Position numbers and translations under genes: made by a program
Part shown: in pieces, positions 1 to 11,924 of the stretch
How the letters are laid out: every line of letters starts with the position of its first letter
Position numbering within the stretch: position 1 is the first letter of the stretch
The notes under the pieces: generated by a model
The model's input: only the letters and a program-made list of their open reading frames with translations
Databases searched by the model: none
Told to the model about the DNA's origin: nothing
Assembly (NCBI RefSeq): GCF_008831285.2
Contig: NC_045146.1
Location: 14,811,149-14,875,148, forward strand
Length of the DNA stretch: 64,000 bases
Reading direction: 5' to 3'
Source of the DNA: Nymphaea colorata
Lineage: Eukaryota; Streptophyta; Magnoliopsida; Nymphaeales; Nymphaeaceae

Positions 1-371
1 CGACACCAAATAAAAGTGCAAATAATAAAATGGCACGTTTTGGACAAGAAATAGGAGCTTCAACTTACCATTCTTCACATTCTCCCTTACACACACATAT
101 ATATATATACACACATGCACACACACATATGCATACATATATACATAAAGAGGGAGTGAGACGGAGAGAAATTGGCAGATGCCTAGGTACTAGATCCTTA
201 AAAACCATCTCCAGTCTTTTAACATTTCAATTGTATACAGTTTTGAGAAAAGGGAGAAAAACTTGTGAATTAGTATAAGATAACAAAATATTGTCTCCTT
301 TTTCACATTTTTTTAATGGTCAATTTGAAGAGAATCATTTTTTCACCTAAAGGTCTGATACTCACTAATTT

Positions 372-447
<76 letters not shown>

Positions 448-1533
448 CATGGTGCAGTTGGAAGTTGGTTCAGACCATCAGCGTTTACCACATGATACCC
501 TCTACGTGCCACCTTTACAGGCTTGTGCTTTGCGTTTCATCTCCATTATATGATTCCGTGCACACTTAGAGAACCCAAACTCATAAATTGCGAAAAGGGT
601 TAACTCTCGGCCTTCCTAGCATCCTTCAAAACAAATAAACTTCAAATACTATCATCAGGAAAGAGAAAAAAATGTGTTCTGCATTTGCATCTGTGCTTGA
701 TTCACGGATCTCACTAAGTTCATGACACTTTCACCGCATTCCGGTGACAGTGACTAACTTGATTATGACTGCCTACATATGATAACTTATATATTTCGTG
801 GCATTTTCCCTTACGTGAATGTTTTTTTAAGAATCAGCCGCCTTAAGAATTACATATAAGTTGCTAAGGTTTGAAGGTCAATGACCAAGTAAAATCATTC
901 GTATTCTAGCATACAAAGGTCTTACTGACATTATTATTTACAACAACATGGTTCCAACCTCTTTTTTAGCCGATCCACCGCGATACTGAACATGTCTACA
1001 GTATTGCTTTCGTTACAATTTTCAATACATCCTCCACCATCAAGGCACACCAACCTCTCACACATGCAGCGTAATGTATATACATAACCCAATATAATGT
1101 AGGGAGTCATTTTTTATTTTGTATCGCTAAAAATCATCGCAAAAGATATATATATATTCCTTTGTTCTATATCAAGGCTACAAAGAAGAAGGGTAGTACC
1201 CACGAAATCTGAAATCGAACAAAGAGGTTCTTCTCATCTCGCACTCCTGCTTGCACAACATTCGAAAGGAAAAAAGAAAAAACTTCAGATTTTAAAATCT
1301 GTAAAAATCAACTGAATGCAGTGGGATTCTTCTTCACTCTCTGTATACCATGAGTATGCAAAAGCTGAAAGACCGGAAATGGTAGAGGTAAGCTGCCCTC
1401 TCTCACACACACACATTACTTATTGACAATACTGAATCGTTTGACAATCTTTTCAAAAGAAGAAAAAGGCTAAGAAGAGTCACGCGATGAAACAAAGCGC
1501 CAGATCTTTATCCGTCGCTTTCTGTACAATAAT
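1..1533. other. Noncoding AT-rich flank 3' of the polyol transporter
   Basis: No supportable gene. The stretch holds alternating CA/TA simple repeats near 90-145 and a compound (CT)n-(AT)n microsatellite at 373-443. The rest is unremarkable AT-rich DNA and presumably includes the transporter 3' UTR just below position 1534. The short frame at 30-278 only translates the simple repeat. Confidence 0.6.
373..443. repeat. Compound (CT)n-(AT)n microsatellite
   Basis: About 24 bases of CT repeat run directly into about 46 bases of AT repeat. It is one of five similarly built compound tracts in the window. Confidence 0.95.
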
Positions 1534-3552
1534 TTAGACCCTACCATCCTCCAGGGGTATCGTAGAAACGTCTTTCTTTGCCCCCATCTGCAGCTCACCG
1601 GGTGCAGCGGCAGCAGCAAGGGCGGGTACTGCGTCCTTTTTCCTCCCGAAGAGCGCCTCCGTCTCCTCGAGCGACTTCCCCTTGGTCTCCGGCAGCAAGG
1701 TGAAGAAGAAGATCCAGGCGGCGATGGCGAAGCCGGCGTAGAGGAAGAATGCCCCGCCGATGGTGATGGCGTTGGAGAGGGAGAGGAAGGTCATGGCGAC
1801 GGCGCCGCTCATCATCCGGTTGACCACCACGCCGAAGCTGGCGCCCTGCGCCCGCAGCCTCAGCGGGAAGATCTCCGACGTGTACACCCACGTGATGGGT
1901 CCCATCCCTATGGAGAACACTGCCACGTACGCCATGATGGAGGCGAAGGAGAGGCCGACGGCCCACTCGACCTTCTGCGAGTGGTGACCGACCACCGTCA
2001 TCCCCGTCCCCAGCCCCACCAGCGTCACGATCATCCCTCCCACGCTCGTCAGCAGCAGCGGCCGCCGGCCGAACTTGTCCAGCGTGAACGTCGCCACCAG
2101 GATAAAGAGCGTCTTCGTGAAGCCGACGGCCACCGTCGCCAGCAGCGCCGCCGATTTGTTCAGCCCGGCCTTGTCGAACACCCTGGGGCTGTACAGCACC
2201 ACCGAGTCGATCCCCGACGCCTGCTGGAAGAAGTGGATCCCGAGCGTCGCCACCATGATGCGCCGGACGTGCGGCTTCGGGCGGATGAACAGTTCCCTCC
2301 ACACCCCCTCCCCGTGGTGCTTCTTCGGCACCGACACCACTGAGTCGCCTTCCTCCATCACCCCGGCTGCCGACTTGATGTCCGCCAGCCGCACCGCCGC
2401 TTCCTGCGGCGAGCTGGAAGTCCGCTCCAGTACCCTCTTTGCGTCTGACATCCTCCCCTGCATGACCAGCCAACGTGGCGACTCGGGCATCACGAGGACG
2501 GCGATGGCGATGATGAGGGAAGGGATGGCCCCCACGCCGAGCATGAGTCGCCAGCCGAGCCGGAGCGGAAGCTTGGCGAAGGCGAAGTTGGAGACGTAGC
2601 CGAGCAGGATGCCGACGTTGATGAAGACCTCCGGGAAAGAGCTGAGGAAGCCGCGCGAGGAGGCCGGCGCGAGCTCAGCGGTGTACACCGGGCCGATCAT
2701 GAGGGCGTAGCCGACCCCGACGCCGGCGATAAAACGACCTGCCATGAGCCAGCCGTAGGATGAGGCGAAGCCCATGACCAGGGCGCCGACGAAGAATATG
2801 CAGCCGGCTAGGACGATCGTGTATCGCCTGCCTAGCCAGTCGGACGTCCGTCCTGCGGCCAGAGCACCCACGAGCGAGTAGACCTGGAGCACGCCGGCGA
2901 TGATCTCGACTTGGACATCGGTGATATTCAGATCCTTTTTTATGAAGATCACGGCGCCGCTCATCACCCCAATATCTGTACAGGAATAAACCCACACATC
3001 TCATCAGTGTAACAGAAAAAAAAAAAAAAAAAAAGGAAAGCAAGGGCAGCCGTTACTCTTTCTCTCCCTCTCGACTTAATCCTAAACCAACCAATCCAAC
3101 AAATCGTTCAAGAGCTAGAGAAGATACTGAAGATTCAACATAGATTTTCCGTTTATAATTTATACACAAGATGCGGTAACGTAAAACAAATGTTCTCCGG
3201 CATCTGCAAACATTGCCGCAGAAGAAGTAGTGGAAATCAGAAAACGAACACGTTTAAGCAAAACGAAGAACCAAAATGACCCATTAAATTGAAATTCTGG
3301 TTCTTCTTCTCCCCGCACAGAAGGAAGGCCACCCATATGATTATGGCCACCATCTCCCAGACTGAAAAGGACAGAGAACCAAAGAAGGCTGCTAGTAACA
3401 GCGAAGGGTGGGCAGAGCGCTTTCGTGCAGGAGAAATTACCATAACCAGAAAGGATGGAAGTCATGGACGCGAGAAAACCGCAGGCATAAGCATAATAGT
3501 TTCTCCGGGGCTTCTGCGGAGGATGAGCCGCCTCACACGCACCTGCCGCCAT
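1534..3552 (-). CDS. PLT5-like: Polyol/monosaccharide transporter (PLT/PMT family)
   Basis: A proton-coupled symporter of the major facilitator superfamily. The plant PLT family moves linear polyols, myo-inositol and monosaccharides across the plasma membrane. Two exons: 3552-3441 (37 aa) and 2975-1534, with a phase-1 GT..AG intron at 2976-3440. The joined protein is 517 aa, the usual family length. Visible sugar-porter signatures are DWLGRR (83-88) in the first cytoplasmic loop, PESPRW (201-206) before the central loop, QQASGID (288-294) in TM7, DKFGRR (337-342) and PETKG (466-470) after TM12. The N-terminus (EAAHPPQKPRRN then YACGFLASMTSIL) and the intron after GY of the first membrane segment are typical of PLT genes. 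The ATG at 3552 is the first Met of the conserved N-terminus, and a TATA-like box lies about 110 bp upstream. The substrate cannot be read from sequence. An exon-1 relic lies at 8148-8262. Confidence 0.95.
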
Positions 3553-3660
3553 TTTTAAGGTGCAGAGCCCAAGAAGAAGAAGAAGAAGAAGAAGAGGAGA
3601 AGGAGAATGAACTCTGAGCTGAAGGGTTACTGAGGTAAGGAAGAGGAGGACGAGGAGTTG

Positions 3661-3669
3661 CTTAAATAG
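3661..3669 (-). promoter_or_regulatory. Candidate TATA box of the polyol transporter
   Basis: On the minus strand the sequence reads CTATTTAAG, about 110 bases upstream of the ATG at 3552. A CTT-repeat leader (complement of 3571-3598) lies between the two, as is common in plant 5' UTRs. The call rests on position and motif only. Confidence 0.45.
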
Positions 3670-3858
3670 ACGGCAAACGCGCTGGTTTCTATCCACAACG
3701 CCACACGTTTATGGAGGTGTTAATTTACTCAAGCACCCTTACATCCTCTGCCCCTCCCCTGTGGCCCATTCAAAAAGCTGAATCTCAGTATTTTTCTTTT
3801 ACACAACTAAAATTTTGTTAATTAAGTTGAAGATATAGTTGAAATTGTTTTAACCAAC

Positions 3859-4524
3859 TTTAGCAACATTCAAGACTAACCTCATCCAAAACGATACAAA
3901 AGTTAGTTGTATAAGAGAGTGATTAAGTTGAAATCTCGAAATTGAGTTGATCCATTGAAGTTGAAAGTTATCCAGAAAAGCATAAGCCCATATATAGAAT
4001 TACAGGATAACTTAGCTTAAACTGGTTCTTGTTTGATGGGGTGATCAGATTCTATCTGGCTAAACCTTTTTGCGGATATTGAAAGCTAGCTTGTCTTTCT
4101 AGATAAATTAAGCCAGAATGTGTTGTAAATGTTCAAAAATTCATCGCGTAGCTTGCGTCTTCTTTAACCAACTCTGCTAAGTTTAGCAACATTCAAGACT
4201 AACCTCATCCAAATTGATCGGATGCCAGTTCTTTCGGAGAGCTCAGTTCCAAATCGTCTTTTTCCAAATTTTACAGTCACATACGATAACAAAGTTAGTT
4301 GTATAAGAGAGTGGTTAGATTGCAGACTCAAAATTGAGTTGATCCATTGAAGTTAGAAGTTATCCACAAAATTACAGGATAACTTAGCTTAAATTGGTTC
4401 TCGTTCAATGGGGTGAACGGATTCTATCTGGCTAAACCTTTTTGCGGAAATTGAAAGCTAGCCTGACTTTCTGTGTGCAGATAGATAAATTAAGCCGGAA
4501 TGTTCTAAAATTTCTCAAAAAATT
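3859..4524. repeat. Tandem direct repeat, two copies of about 300 bp
   Basis: Positions 3859-4142 and 4182-4524 share long stretches. Both contain TTTAGCAACATTCAAGAC near the start, GAGTTGATCCATTGAAGTT in the middle and TATCTGGCTAAACC near the end. The block lies in the transporter upstream region and is absent from the right-hand duplicated copy. It was therefore either inserted here or deleted there. Confidence 0.85.
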
Positions 4525-4726
4525 GTAACAATTGCATTGAAATGTTAGTTGGTAGCGATGCTATTAGTCAATAATAAGCACTGCTATGATGATGTCATGC
4601 GAAAAGACAACTAAAAAAAATTCCAATTAAAGCAGAAAATAAACATCAGGAAAGAGAAGAGAAGAAAAGAGCAGAAAGAAACCACTTCATATTAATTATA
4701 TACATTCAAAATGGAACAACTAAATT

Positions 4727-4744
4727 CCCCCCCCCCCCCCCCCC
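4727..4744. repeat. Homopolymeric C18 tract
   Basis: Eighteen consecutive cytosines, followed shortly by a run of A. The homologous place in the right-hand copy (about 8515-8540) has no C run, so the tract arose or expanded after the duplication, or is an assembly artefact. Confidence 0.9.
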
Positions 4745-5733
4745 ACAAAAAAAAATCAATTTTTTGTTTCTTCATTTTGCTTAAGTATTTGATTATGTAT
4801 CTATACAAATTTAGGACCTCAGCAATAAAACGATACATTTACAAATGAAACACCCAAACGGAAAGTAGAGATAGAAGGTTATCTATCTATCGGGGCAAAC
4901 TTAAAAATCGTTAGTGCCTTTTCCACATATCGTAGATTCTAGCAAATTCTGTTATAACATTCACCCTTTAGAATTGGGTTCCGTTTACTTTTCCTGATCA
5001 TGATTCGGGTGTGAAGGAAAACAAACAAAGCACCTTTAATTATGTACAATTAGCTGACAAATATCGGTTCATATATATATATATATATATATCACGGTTC
5101 GGCCCACACACATGCATGAGTAAAAGCTACCTGAAATGCATTACATGTGAAAGGAAGATGTGACTTTGGAAATTAAGTTGCAAACAACAGAAATCAAGAT
5201 GTTCATTCAATTGTTCAACATAGAGAAATAGTTTATGCATACAATCGTTTGTCTTTATCATACTCTATTTTCCTTCCTTTGGATTATGCTCATTGATAAG
5301 TCAAAGGGTCCGTCTTAAGATAAGGTCAAAGATGCGTAAACACGCTTGGGTTGGCAGATGGGATTGTGTCCTCTCCAAGTACAGTTCCAAGTCTTCGAGT
5401 CAAATAAAAATAATGGAAGCTGACTGTTTTAATGCACCATGGGCGTCTGCGGTTTTATATTATATTGTTTCCACAGTATATCAAAGGATAGATGCATGTC
5501 GGTCCGGATTAATCTTACCATGTGATCTGTATTTGATTCCCTTTCGAATCTTCCTGCTGTCAAAACTTCAATGGATTTTGGTTGCTTTCTCTCATGGAGA
5601 GTCAACAACGATGGCTACACGTTGTGGACTTCTAGCACATGTAGCATTGACTTCTAGCACATGTGCCCATTATTTTCCTGATTCGCTCAAGCAAGCAACT
5701 GAGCGCACTGAGATGTAATAGCGACCATTCTAA

Positions 5734-5900
5734 CATTTAAACTTGGTCAATTCTCTTTACGAGGTAAACCACCTTACTGCCCAATACTAGGATTTAAACT
5801 TAGTCAATTCTCTTTATAAGGTAGACCACCTTACCGTCCAATAGCAAGATTTAAACTTGGTCAATTCTCTTTATCAGACAGCTTACCACTCAATACATTA
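5734..5900. repeat. Minisatellite, about 57-58 bp unit, three copies
   Basis: Units begin at about 5734, 5792 and 5849. Each has ATTTAAACTT, then GTCAATTCTCTTTA, then a stretch ending in ACCTTAC or GCTTACC. The unit is not seen in the right-hand duplicated copy. Confidence 0.85.
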
Positions 5901-5980
5901 AAAGCCCTCCAGGCTCCAGCCCCTTAAGAAAAAAGAACGGTTGACCTTACTAGCAGTCCTTCTCTTGTCTTCTTTACTAT

Positions 5981-5995
5981 TCTCTCTCTCTCTCT

Positions 5996-6040
<45 letters not shown>
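5981..6040. repeat. Compound (TC)n-(TA)n microsatellite
   Basis: A TC run passes through TTTC into about 40 bases of TA repeat. Its counterpart in the right-hand duplicated copy is the AT tract at 10371-10428, which lacks the TC half. Confidence 0.9.
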
Positions 6041-6041
<1 letters not shown>

Positions 6042-6710
6042 TTCCAAGCCTGCATTTGAGGACCATTTTTGTAGCTGTATACGCGTTCACCTTTACGATT
6101 GTACGGAACCAATTAAATATTGGTTGTTGAAATTGAGAAGCAAGAATTAATTTTACATGAGGAAATCTCAATTCAAGAAACCCCTTTGTGATTATAATCT
6201 CAATTGTAATTAACTTTTTTACTTCAGGATAAAGGTCTCAGCGTTACTAAGAACTGTGAAATAAAGGCCTACCTTTTTTACCGTTGTCTTTTAAGTGGAG
6301 ATATCAGTTAATTAATACGAAATAATAACGATATCTTAAACTGAAAGGGTCTTTAATTGCCTTTTTTTTTTATTGTTTCTTTTAGGTTTCTTATCTTTAT
6401 TTTGTGTTGTGACATTCGATGTTGTCATTAGAAAACCTTTTGTACAAGCCCTCTGTGTTGGTTTTCTTGTTCTTTTGACCTCCCGTAGAACTTCAAGCCT
6501 GTCATAGCCGAATTCGTTTTGTTCAAATATTTTTTTCATGAATAAAAATAAAAACAAAAACAAATCTAACTCGTTTGCAACAAAAAATGGGTCTTAAAAC
6601 AGATCATGTTTCTAACAATCATCTTCAAGAAATTCAATCGAAGAAATGTAAAGAAACTTAGAGACCAATCTGCAACCATGTTGGATTAACTGAAATCACG
6701 GAGTGTATAC

Positions 6711-8147
6711 TGGTTAACGGTTGCTCAAGAAAGTACCGGAGATCCAGTGAAGTAAATACTGGAGGACATTAAGATTATGATCATTCTCTCTACCCCTCTA
6801 AATTGTTGTAACAGCAAAAAAAAATTATGGACTCCTATCTGAAAGGAAGATGCATGGTTGATACATGTGTCCACAATTAATTCGAAAAAGAGAAGGAAAT
6901 TATGGGGGGCCAAGTTATCTAGTTCTTTAATTAATGAAATAGGAACAAGAGAATTTTCCACATTCTCCCTTTAGAACAAAGTCACTCACCGGCGCAACAT
7001 TTCCACCGACTTTGTTATTTCTTCTTTGATCCCAAACTGCTTTAGCTTTACAAAAAATTTCCAAGAACTTTTGGTTTCTCCGTTTGTCACGCACATGAAG
7101 AAAACCAAAAGAGAAGAGAAACAAATGGGCAGTTGTTTATACTTTCTTCAACATGTAATTCAATATATTATTGTCGTTATAACTTTTCTATTCAAGTTTA
7201 CGTAAAAATCTGACATTGAGGGGTGGGGTCAAACTCAATGTGCCATTCAAGAACTTTATATACCAACATTTAACAATGTAAGAATAGAAAAACATATGCA
7301 TATGGCTTTTTCATACATATCTGAAAAAAATCTGGCAAACATACGGATGCTCCCTCTCTCTAAATCAGCAACTTTATAGTTAAGTTGGTGAGACGTCATA
7401 CTTCTTTGTCTTTTTAGTAGAAAATACTCGCTCACGTCCGCTTGAGTCCAACGGGATAATGAAGATTATTGCTTACGAAACTTGTGTGCCCCAAGGTGGG
7501 AATTCACACCAGGCCGGCCAATGTCCAAACAGGATACGGAAGCTCATAGCTTTTTAGTGTGAGCCAAGGGGCTTTTCCTTGAGACATGTGAAAAGAATGG
7601 ATGGTCAGATGCGCCGGAAGGCAGTGGCGAAAACACATGTGGGTTGGTGTGGGCAACTGCCCACATCAACCTTTTAATATTCCTTTATTTTTACATTGAA
7701 AAATCTAACATTTACTTCTATACATATATAGGAGGGGCGCCCCTCCAGATATAAATGTTTATAAACAAGTGCTCCTCAAACTAATTTTTCTGGCAGAGTT
7801 ACTGCCGGAAAGCTGTGGAGGCAAAGGAGACTACCTGCACATGAGCAGATCAAGTAATCAGAGGATATCATATGGAATCTTCAATCTCCATCTCCGGGAT
7901 TGGTTTTCCACCATTATAAAAGCATTGACCAACTGAACTCTTGGTGGCCCATCTCCATTGTGTTCAGAACGTTTGTTTCAGACTTGTTTCAATCAAGAGT
8001 GGTAGCATTTGGGTTGTGGTTTACTGTCGTCATCTCAATTTGTAGTGCCATTTCCCCATCAAGATCGAGGAATGCATATATTATTTGTCTGAAATGTTCT
8101 TCTGTATGTTTGGTTCCAACAACTGTTGGCATGAGCATGAAGATGTA
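6711..8147. other. Noncoding spacer between the duplicated copies
   Basis: No supportable gene. It contains a 16-bp perfect GC-rich palindrome at 7731-7746 and an hAT-like remnant at about 7623-7806. A block at about 7897-7970 recurs at about 13607-13680. Confidence 0.6.
7623..7806. mobile_element. hAT-like nonautonomous element remnant
   Basis: The left end reads CAGTGGCGAAAAC. The right end reads TTTTTCTGGCAGAGTTACTG, so the termini are imperfect inverted repeats. The right-end stretch beginning CAAACTAATTTT is shared with the element ending at 10346. Two related copies support a dispersed element, but no target duplication was confirmed. Confidence 0.4.
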
Positions 8148-8262
8148 TGATCAGAAGAATGGAAGCCATGGATGCGAGAAACCCGCAGGCATAAGCAATA
8201 GATAGAAAGTTTCTCCGGCGCTTTTCCGGAGGATGAGCCGCCTCAAACGCACCTACCACCGT
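8148..8262 (-). pseudogene. Relic of polyol transporter exon 1
   Basis: The minus strand is nearly collinear with transporter exon 1 (3552-3441) and still encodes EAAHPP and YACGFLASMASIL. It is dead as an exon. The initiator ATG has become ACG (8262-8260), six bases (two codons) are inserted after the RRN codons, and the GTAATT splice donor has been replaced by unrelated sequence. No matching exon 2 (with motifs such as PESPRW or PETKG) occurs nearby. It arose by the direct duplication of the gene's 5' end rather than by retroposition. Confidence 0.85.
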
Positions 8263-9952
8263 TTTTAAAGACAGTTTTTGCGAGATATTCAAAAATTTCT
8301 TAAAAAAAATGGAACAAAGACATTGAAATGCAAGTTGGTAGCGATGCAGTTAGTCAATAATAAGCACTGCTCTGATGTCATGCGAAAGGACAAGCTAAAA
8401 AATTCAAATTAAAGAAAAAATGAACATCAGGGAAGAGAAGAGAAGAGAAGAGAAGAGGAGAGGAGAGGAGGGAGGAACCACTGCATATTAATTATAGTTC
8501 GAAATGGAACAACTACGCTCATCCAGAAGAAAAAGGATCAAATTTTTTGTTTTCTTCATTTTCATTTTACTGCGGTATTTGAATATGTCTGTATGTACAA
8601 AAAATTAATACCCGACCATGAGATAAAAATATCTACAAAAAAATTAAAAATCGTTAGTGCCTTTCCCATACATTCCAGCAAATTCAGTTATAACTTTCAC
8701 CCTCTATAATTGGTTTCTGTTTACCATTTTTATCGTGATTTGGGTGTGAGTGCAATCCATTATGTAACTAGTATGGTTAAATATGGGTCATAACGGTTGC
8801 ATGATTTTTTGTGTCGCAGTATGGTTAATGACTAAAATACCCTTAATTAATATTAAAGACAAAATTGAAAATAAAAAAAGTAAAAAAATGATGAAAAATA
8901 ATTCTTTTTAATAAATTATCAAAATATCATTTTTATGAAATGTCATTTTTAATCTTTTTACTTTTTTACTTTTTCTTTTAATTTTTATTTTTGCCTTCAC
9001 AAAAAGTTTTCTTTTTATGTGTGAATTGGGGGTATTTTCATCATAATCACACCGATACAATAAAATTTCATGCACCAAGTATGACTCGGATCCCTGCTTG
9101 CGATTAGTAGTCTGTATCAACTATTACCATGCTTGTCATTAGTAGCAATATTGTCAAATATCGTCTAATACATACATATATAGCGCCAAAGTTAGAATTT
9201 TTCATGAAGATTGACTTAATTATAATTTTAAAATTTTAACGGGAGTGTAAATATATTTTTTCAAATTTTTTTATATAAAATAAATGATCTTTTAAATTTA
9301 CATGTAAATTTTTAAATTGTTTTGGCCCTGCATATACGTGTATATTCTTTCTTTTAACTAGCAACAAGCTCATTTATACGTCAAAAATCCCTTTGGAAGA
9401 TAACGTCAAAGATGCGGTAAATTAAACACGAATGGGTTGCCAGGGAAGGCATATGAGAGAGATTATGTCCTTTCCAAGTACAGTTTTATTAAGCCTTTTA
9501 GTCAACCAAAGTTTTAGTATTTTAGTGCATTAAACTGCTTTCAGTCCTTTTCATACATTAAAATCACATTATACATTTATATAAAAGAAAATACTTGCAC
9601 ATTTGGGCATCTATTTAAATATCGGTCCTGATTATGTTACCAAATCATCTGCATTTAATTCCCTTTCGAATCTTCCTGGTTTCAAAACTTTAATGATAAT
9701 GTATTTTGGTTGCTTCCTCCCAGTTGGTAGGGGCTAGGAGAGAGAGAAAGAGAGTCAATAAGGACGGCTCCACGTCTTTCTCATGTGTGGACGTCCACCA
9801 CTTGCAGCGTTGACTCGCCTTGGCCAGTCGTTCTTATGATCGGCCCTTTTCTTCTCTTTCTTTCGTTGGACTCGTTGGACTACTAGTGTGTAGCCGTAGC
9901 TCTTTTCTTTTCTTCTTTCTTCAATAATTGTTATTGCCATCACCTCATTTAT

Positions 9953-10346
9953 CAGTGGCGGAGCCACATATAACTTATGCGGGTAATTGTGTGAACCAGA
10001 TCTTGTATTAAAAATTATGAGAGATCTTCAAGGACTTATAAATGAGGTTACTAAATAGATGGTTGTTCTTGTTCCTAGTCTTTCTGGGGTTGAAGCTGAA
10101 ACTATTAGAACCAGAGGCTTGATCCTAAAAGTAGGTCGAATTGTTACAGTAGTATTGGAATCGGTTCAACACTCAGACCTTGGGTTTCACGAGAGCGAAC
10201 ACATGTGCCTTAAGAGGGTGGATTGTAAATAGATGGTTGTCTTGCTTTCTAGCCTTTTTTGTGGTTAGAGTATGCTAGAAGGAGGGCTGGGATCCGCCGA
10301 ACCAGAGCGAATGCTTTTCAAACTAATTTTCCTAGCTCCACCACTG
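9953..10346. mobile_element. hAT-like nonautonomous element, about 394 bp
   Basis: The left end reads CAGTGGCGGAGC and the right end reads GCTCCACCACTG, giving 11 of 12 matching inverted termini. Ends of the CAGTGGCGGAGC type are widespread in plant repeat libraries. The flanking 8-mers (TCATTTAT and CTTATTAT) agree only in part, so a target duplication is not proven. The homologous site in the left duplicated copy (near 5975) lacks it, which supports insertion after the duplication. Confidence 0.55.
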
Positions 10347-10368
10347 CTTATTATTCAATTCTTCAATA

Positions 10369-10370
<2 letters not shown>

Positions 10371-10428
<58 letters not shown>
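10371..10428. repeat. (AT)n microsatellite
   Basis: Fifty-eight bases of uninterrupted AT repeat, at the position equivalent to 5981-6040 of the left duplicated copy. Confidence 0.95.
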
Positions 10429-10430
<2 letters not shown>

Positions 10431-10786
10431 TGACCCTTTTTTTAGCTACAACAACTTTATATTTATACCAAACCAACTAAATATCGGTTGTTGAAAGTGA
10501 GAAGCAAGAACGGACTATTTTTATGAGGAGAACATCTCTATTCATGGGAACCTTTTTTGGTCATAATCTCAAATGTGAACATTAAGTTCTTGACTTTATG
10601 ATAAATGTAGTAGTGTTGCTAGCAACTGTAAAATAAGGGCCTAACTTTTACATTGGTCTTTTAAACTCAAGTTAAGATATCAGTATATACGAAAGTTAGA
10701 ATGACTTATTTTTTTTCTAACTTTGTCAGGAAATAGAAACCCAAATCGATTTAAAATAAGAAAATAGCGAAGCTCTTTATCGAGTA

Positions 10787-11325
10787 TCAAGTGTAGAATT
10801 GTCTCTCCTTGAACAAAAGGAGAACCAAAGTTCTGGTATCCTTTATCGACTTTGTGGATCCACTAACTTCTTGTAAGAATAAATTGCCCTTTATAAATGG
10901 CATAACCTTTTCCTCGATTGCCCAAATGAGTTTGCTGAGGAGAGGATGATAGTTCCACATATGCGTCTGCTTGTAAATCAAAGGGAGCATTAGGGGTTTA
11001 TTGAATAACAAAGCAAGATATTCCAAAAGAGTTGTGACATGTAGATCATTCCCTGCGATTTGATAGTTTATGATGCTTCAATTTCTTTTTGTATTGTGAA
11101 TGACAGTGAATTAGCTACATTTTCAACCTCATCAATTTTTTTTTTTTGTCTTTTTGTTACTGGAATCTCATCAGTGAGTTGAGTGACTCTTTATATTGAT
11201 ATTTTTAAGTAAATTTTCTGTTGAAGTCATATTGTTCAGTCGCATTTGGACTTATTATAAGCATCTTGAACATAAAGGCTGGCAGACTTAAATGGTTTTG
11301 GATATATATATATATATATATATAT

Positions 11326-11373
<48 letters not shown>

Positions 11374-11800
11374 GAGGTTAGAATTGTTGTTTTTAAGGCC
11401 CATGTGATACTAGCAACTGTTGCTCACAATACATTACGCTTGCTTTTGGTGTCAAAAAGAAAAATTGAAGCATCATAAACCATCAAATCGCAGGGAAATA
11501 ATGTACAACATATCTCAACCCTTTTGGAATATCTTGCTTTTTTATTCAAAAGATCCATAGTGCTCCCTTTACTTTGCAAGCAGATGCTAAGCTCATATGC
11601 GAACCAAACTCATCTTGGCCAATCCAGGAAAAGGATATGCCATTTACAAGGGAAATTTATTATTAGAAGAAGAAAGTTTCTGAAAAGTGGATCCACAAAG
11701 TCCATAAAAGGCTTGGGCTCTCTTTTTAGTTCAAGCAGGCGAACATTTCCTGAAACGTTAGGAAAGCTCGGTCCGTTTCAAAATTTTCAGGCTCTCTAGC
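10787..11800. mobile_element. Long inverted-repeat (foldback-type) element
   Basis: The left arm (about 10787-11130) matches the reverse complement of the right arm (about 11372-11800). Shared pieces include a stretch reading TTGAAGCATCATAAAC, then ATCAAATCGCAGGGAA, on the plus strand of the right arm, and GGATCCACAAAGTC near the outer part. The loop (about 11131-11371) carries a (TA)n-(GA)n microsatellite. Translations of the two arms resemble one another only because the DNA is repeated. It lies in sequence absent from the left duplicated copy. The outer boundaries are not sharp and no transposase is encoded. Confidence 0.65.
11302..11370. repeat. Compound (TA)n-(GA)n microsatellite
   Basis: A TA run followed by GACA and about 40 bases of GA repeat. 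Read on the minus strand it has the same CT-then-AT order as the other compound tracts. It occupies the loop of the inverted-repeat element. Confidence 0.95.
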
Positions 11801-11924
11801 CTTTTTTTTCTCTTAAAAGTTTCTTAAGATAAGACAACTTGTTTGTTGTTCAACTGCCGATTAAAACTCTGAAGCTATTTCCTCCTGTCCTTAGCATCAT
11901 AGTGCTAACAAGAGCAAAGGTGAG

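Larger units (their letters stand above)
3441..6710. repeat. Left copy of a direct segmental duplication
   Basis: This segment includes transporter exon 1 and its upstream DNA and matches 8148-12805 in the same orientation and order. Matching blocks seen by eye: 3441-3555 with 8148-8265; 4517-4720 with 8300-8510; about 4800-5000 with about 8580-8760; 5290-5720 with 9370-9830; 5990-6330 with 10370-10690; and 6370-6710 with 12470-12800. The stretch 3560-4500 has no partner in the right copy. Confidence 0.85.

Noticed and set aside
1595-2599. Long frames overlapping transporter exon 2 on both strands
   Set aside because: Shadow frames caused by the GC-rich third codon positions of the real exon.
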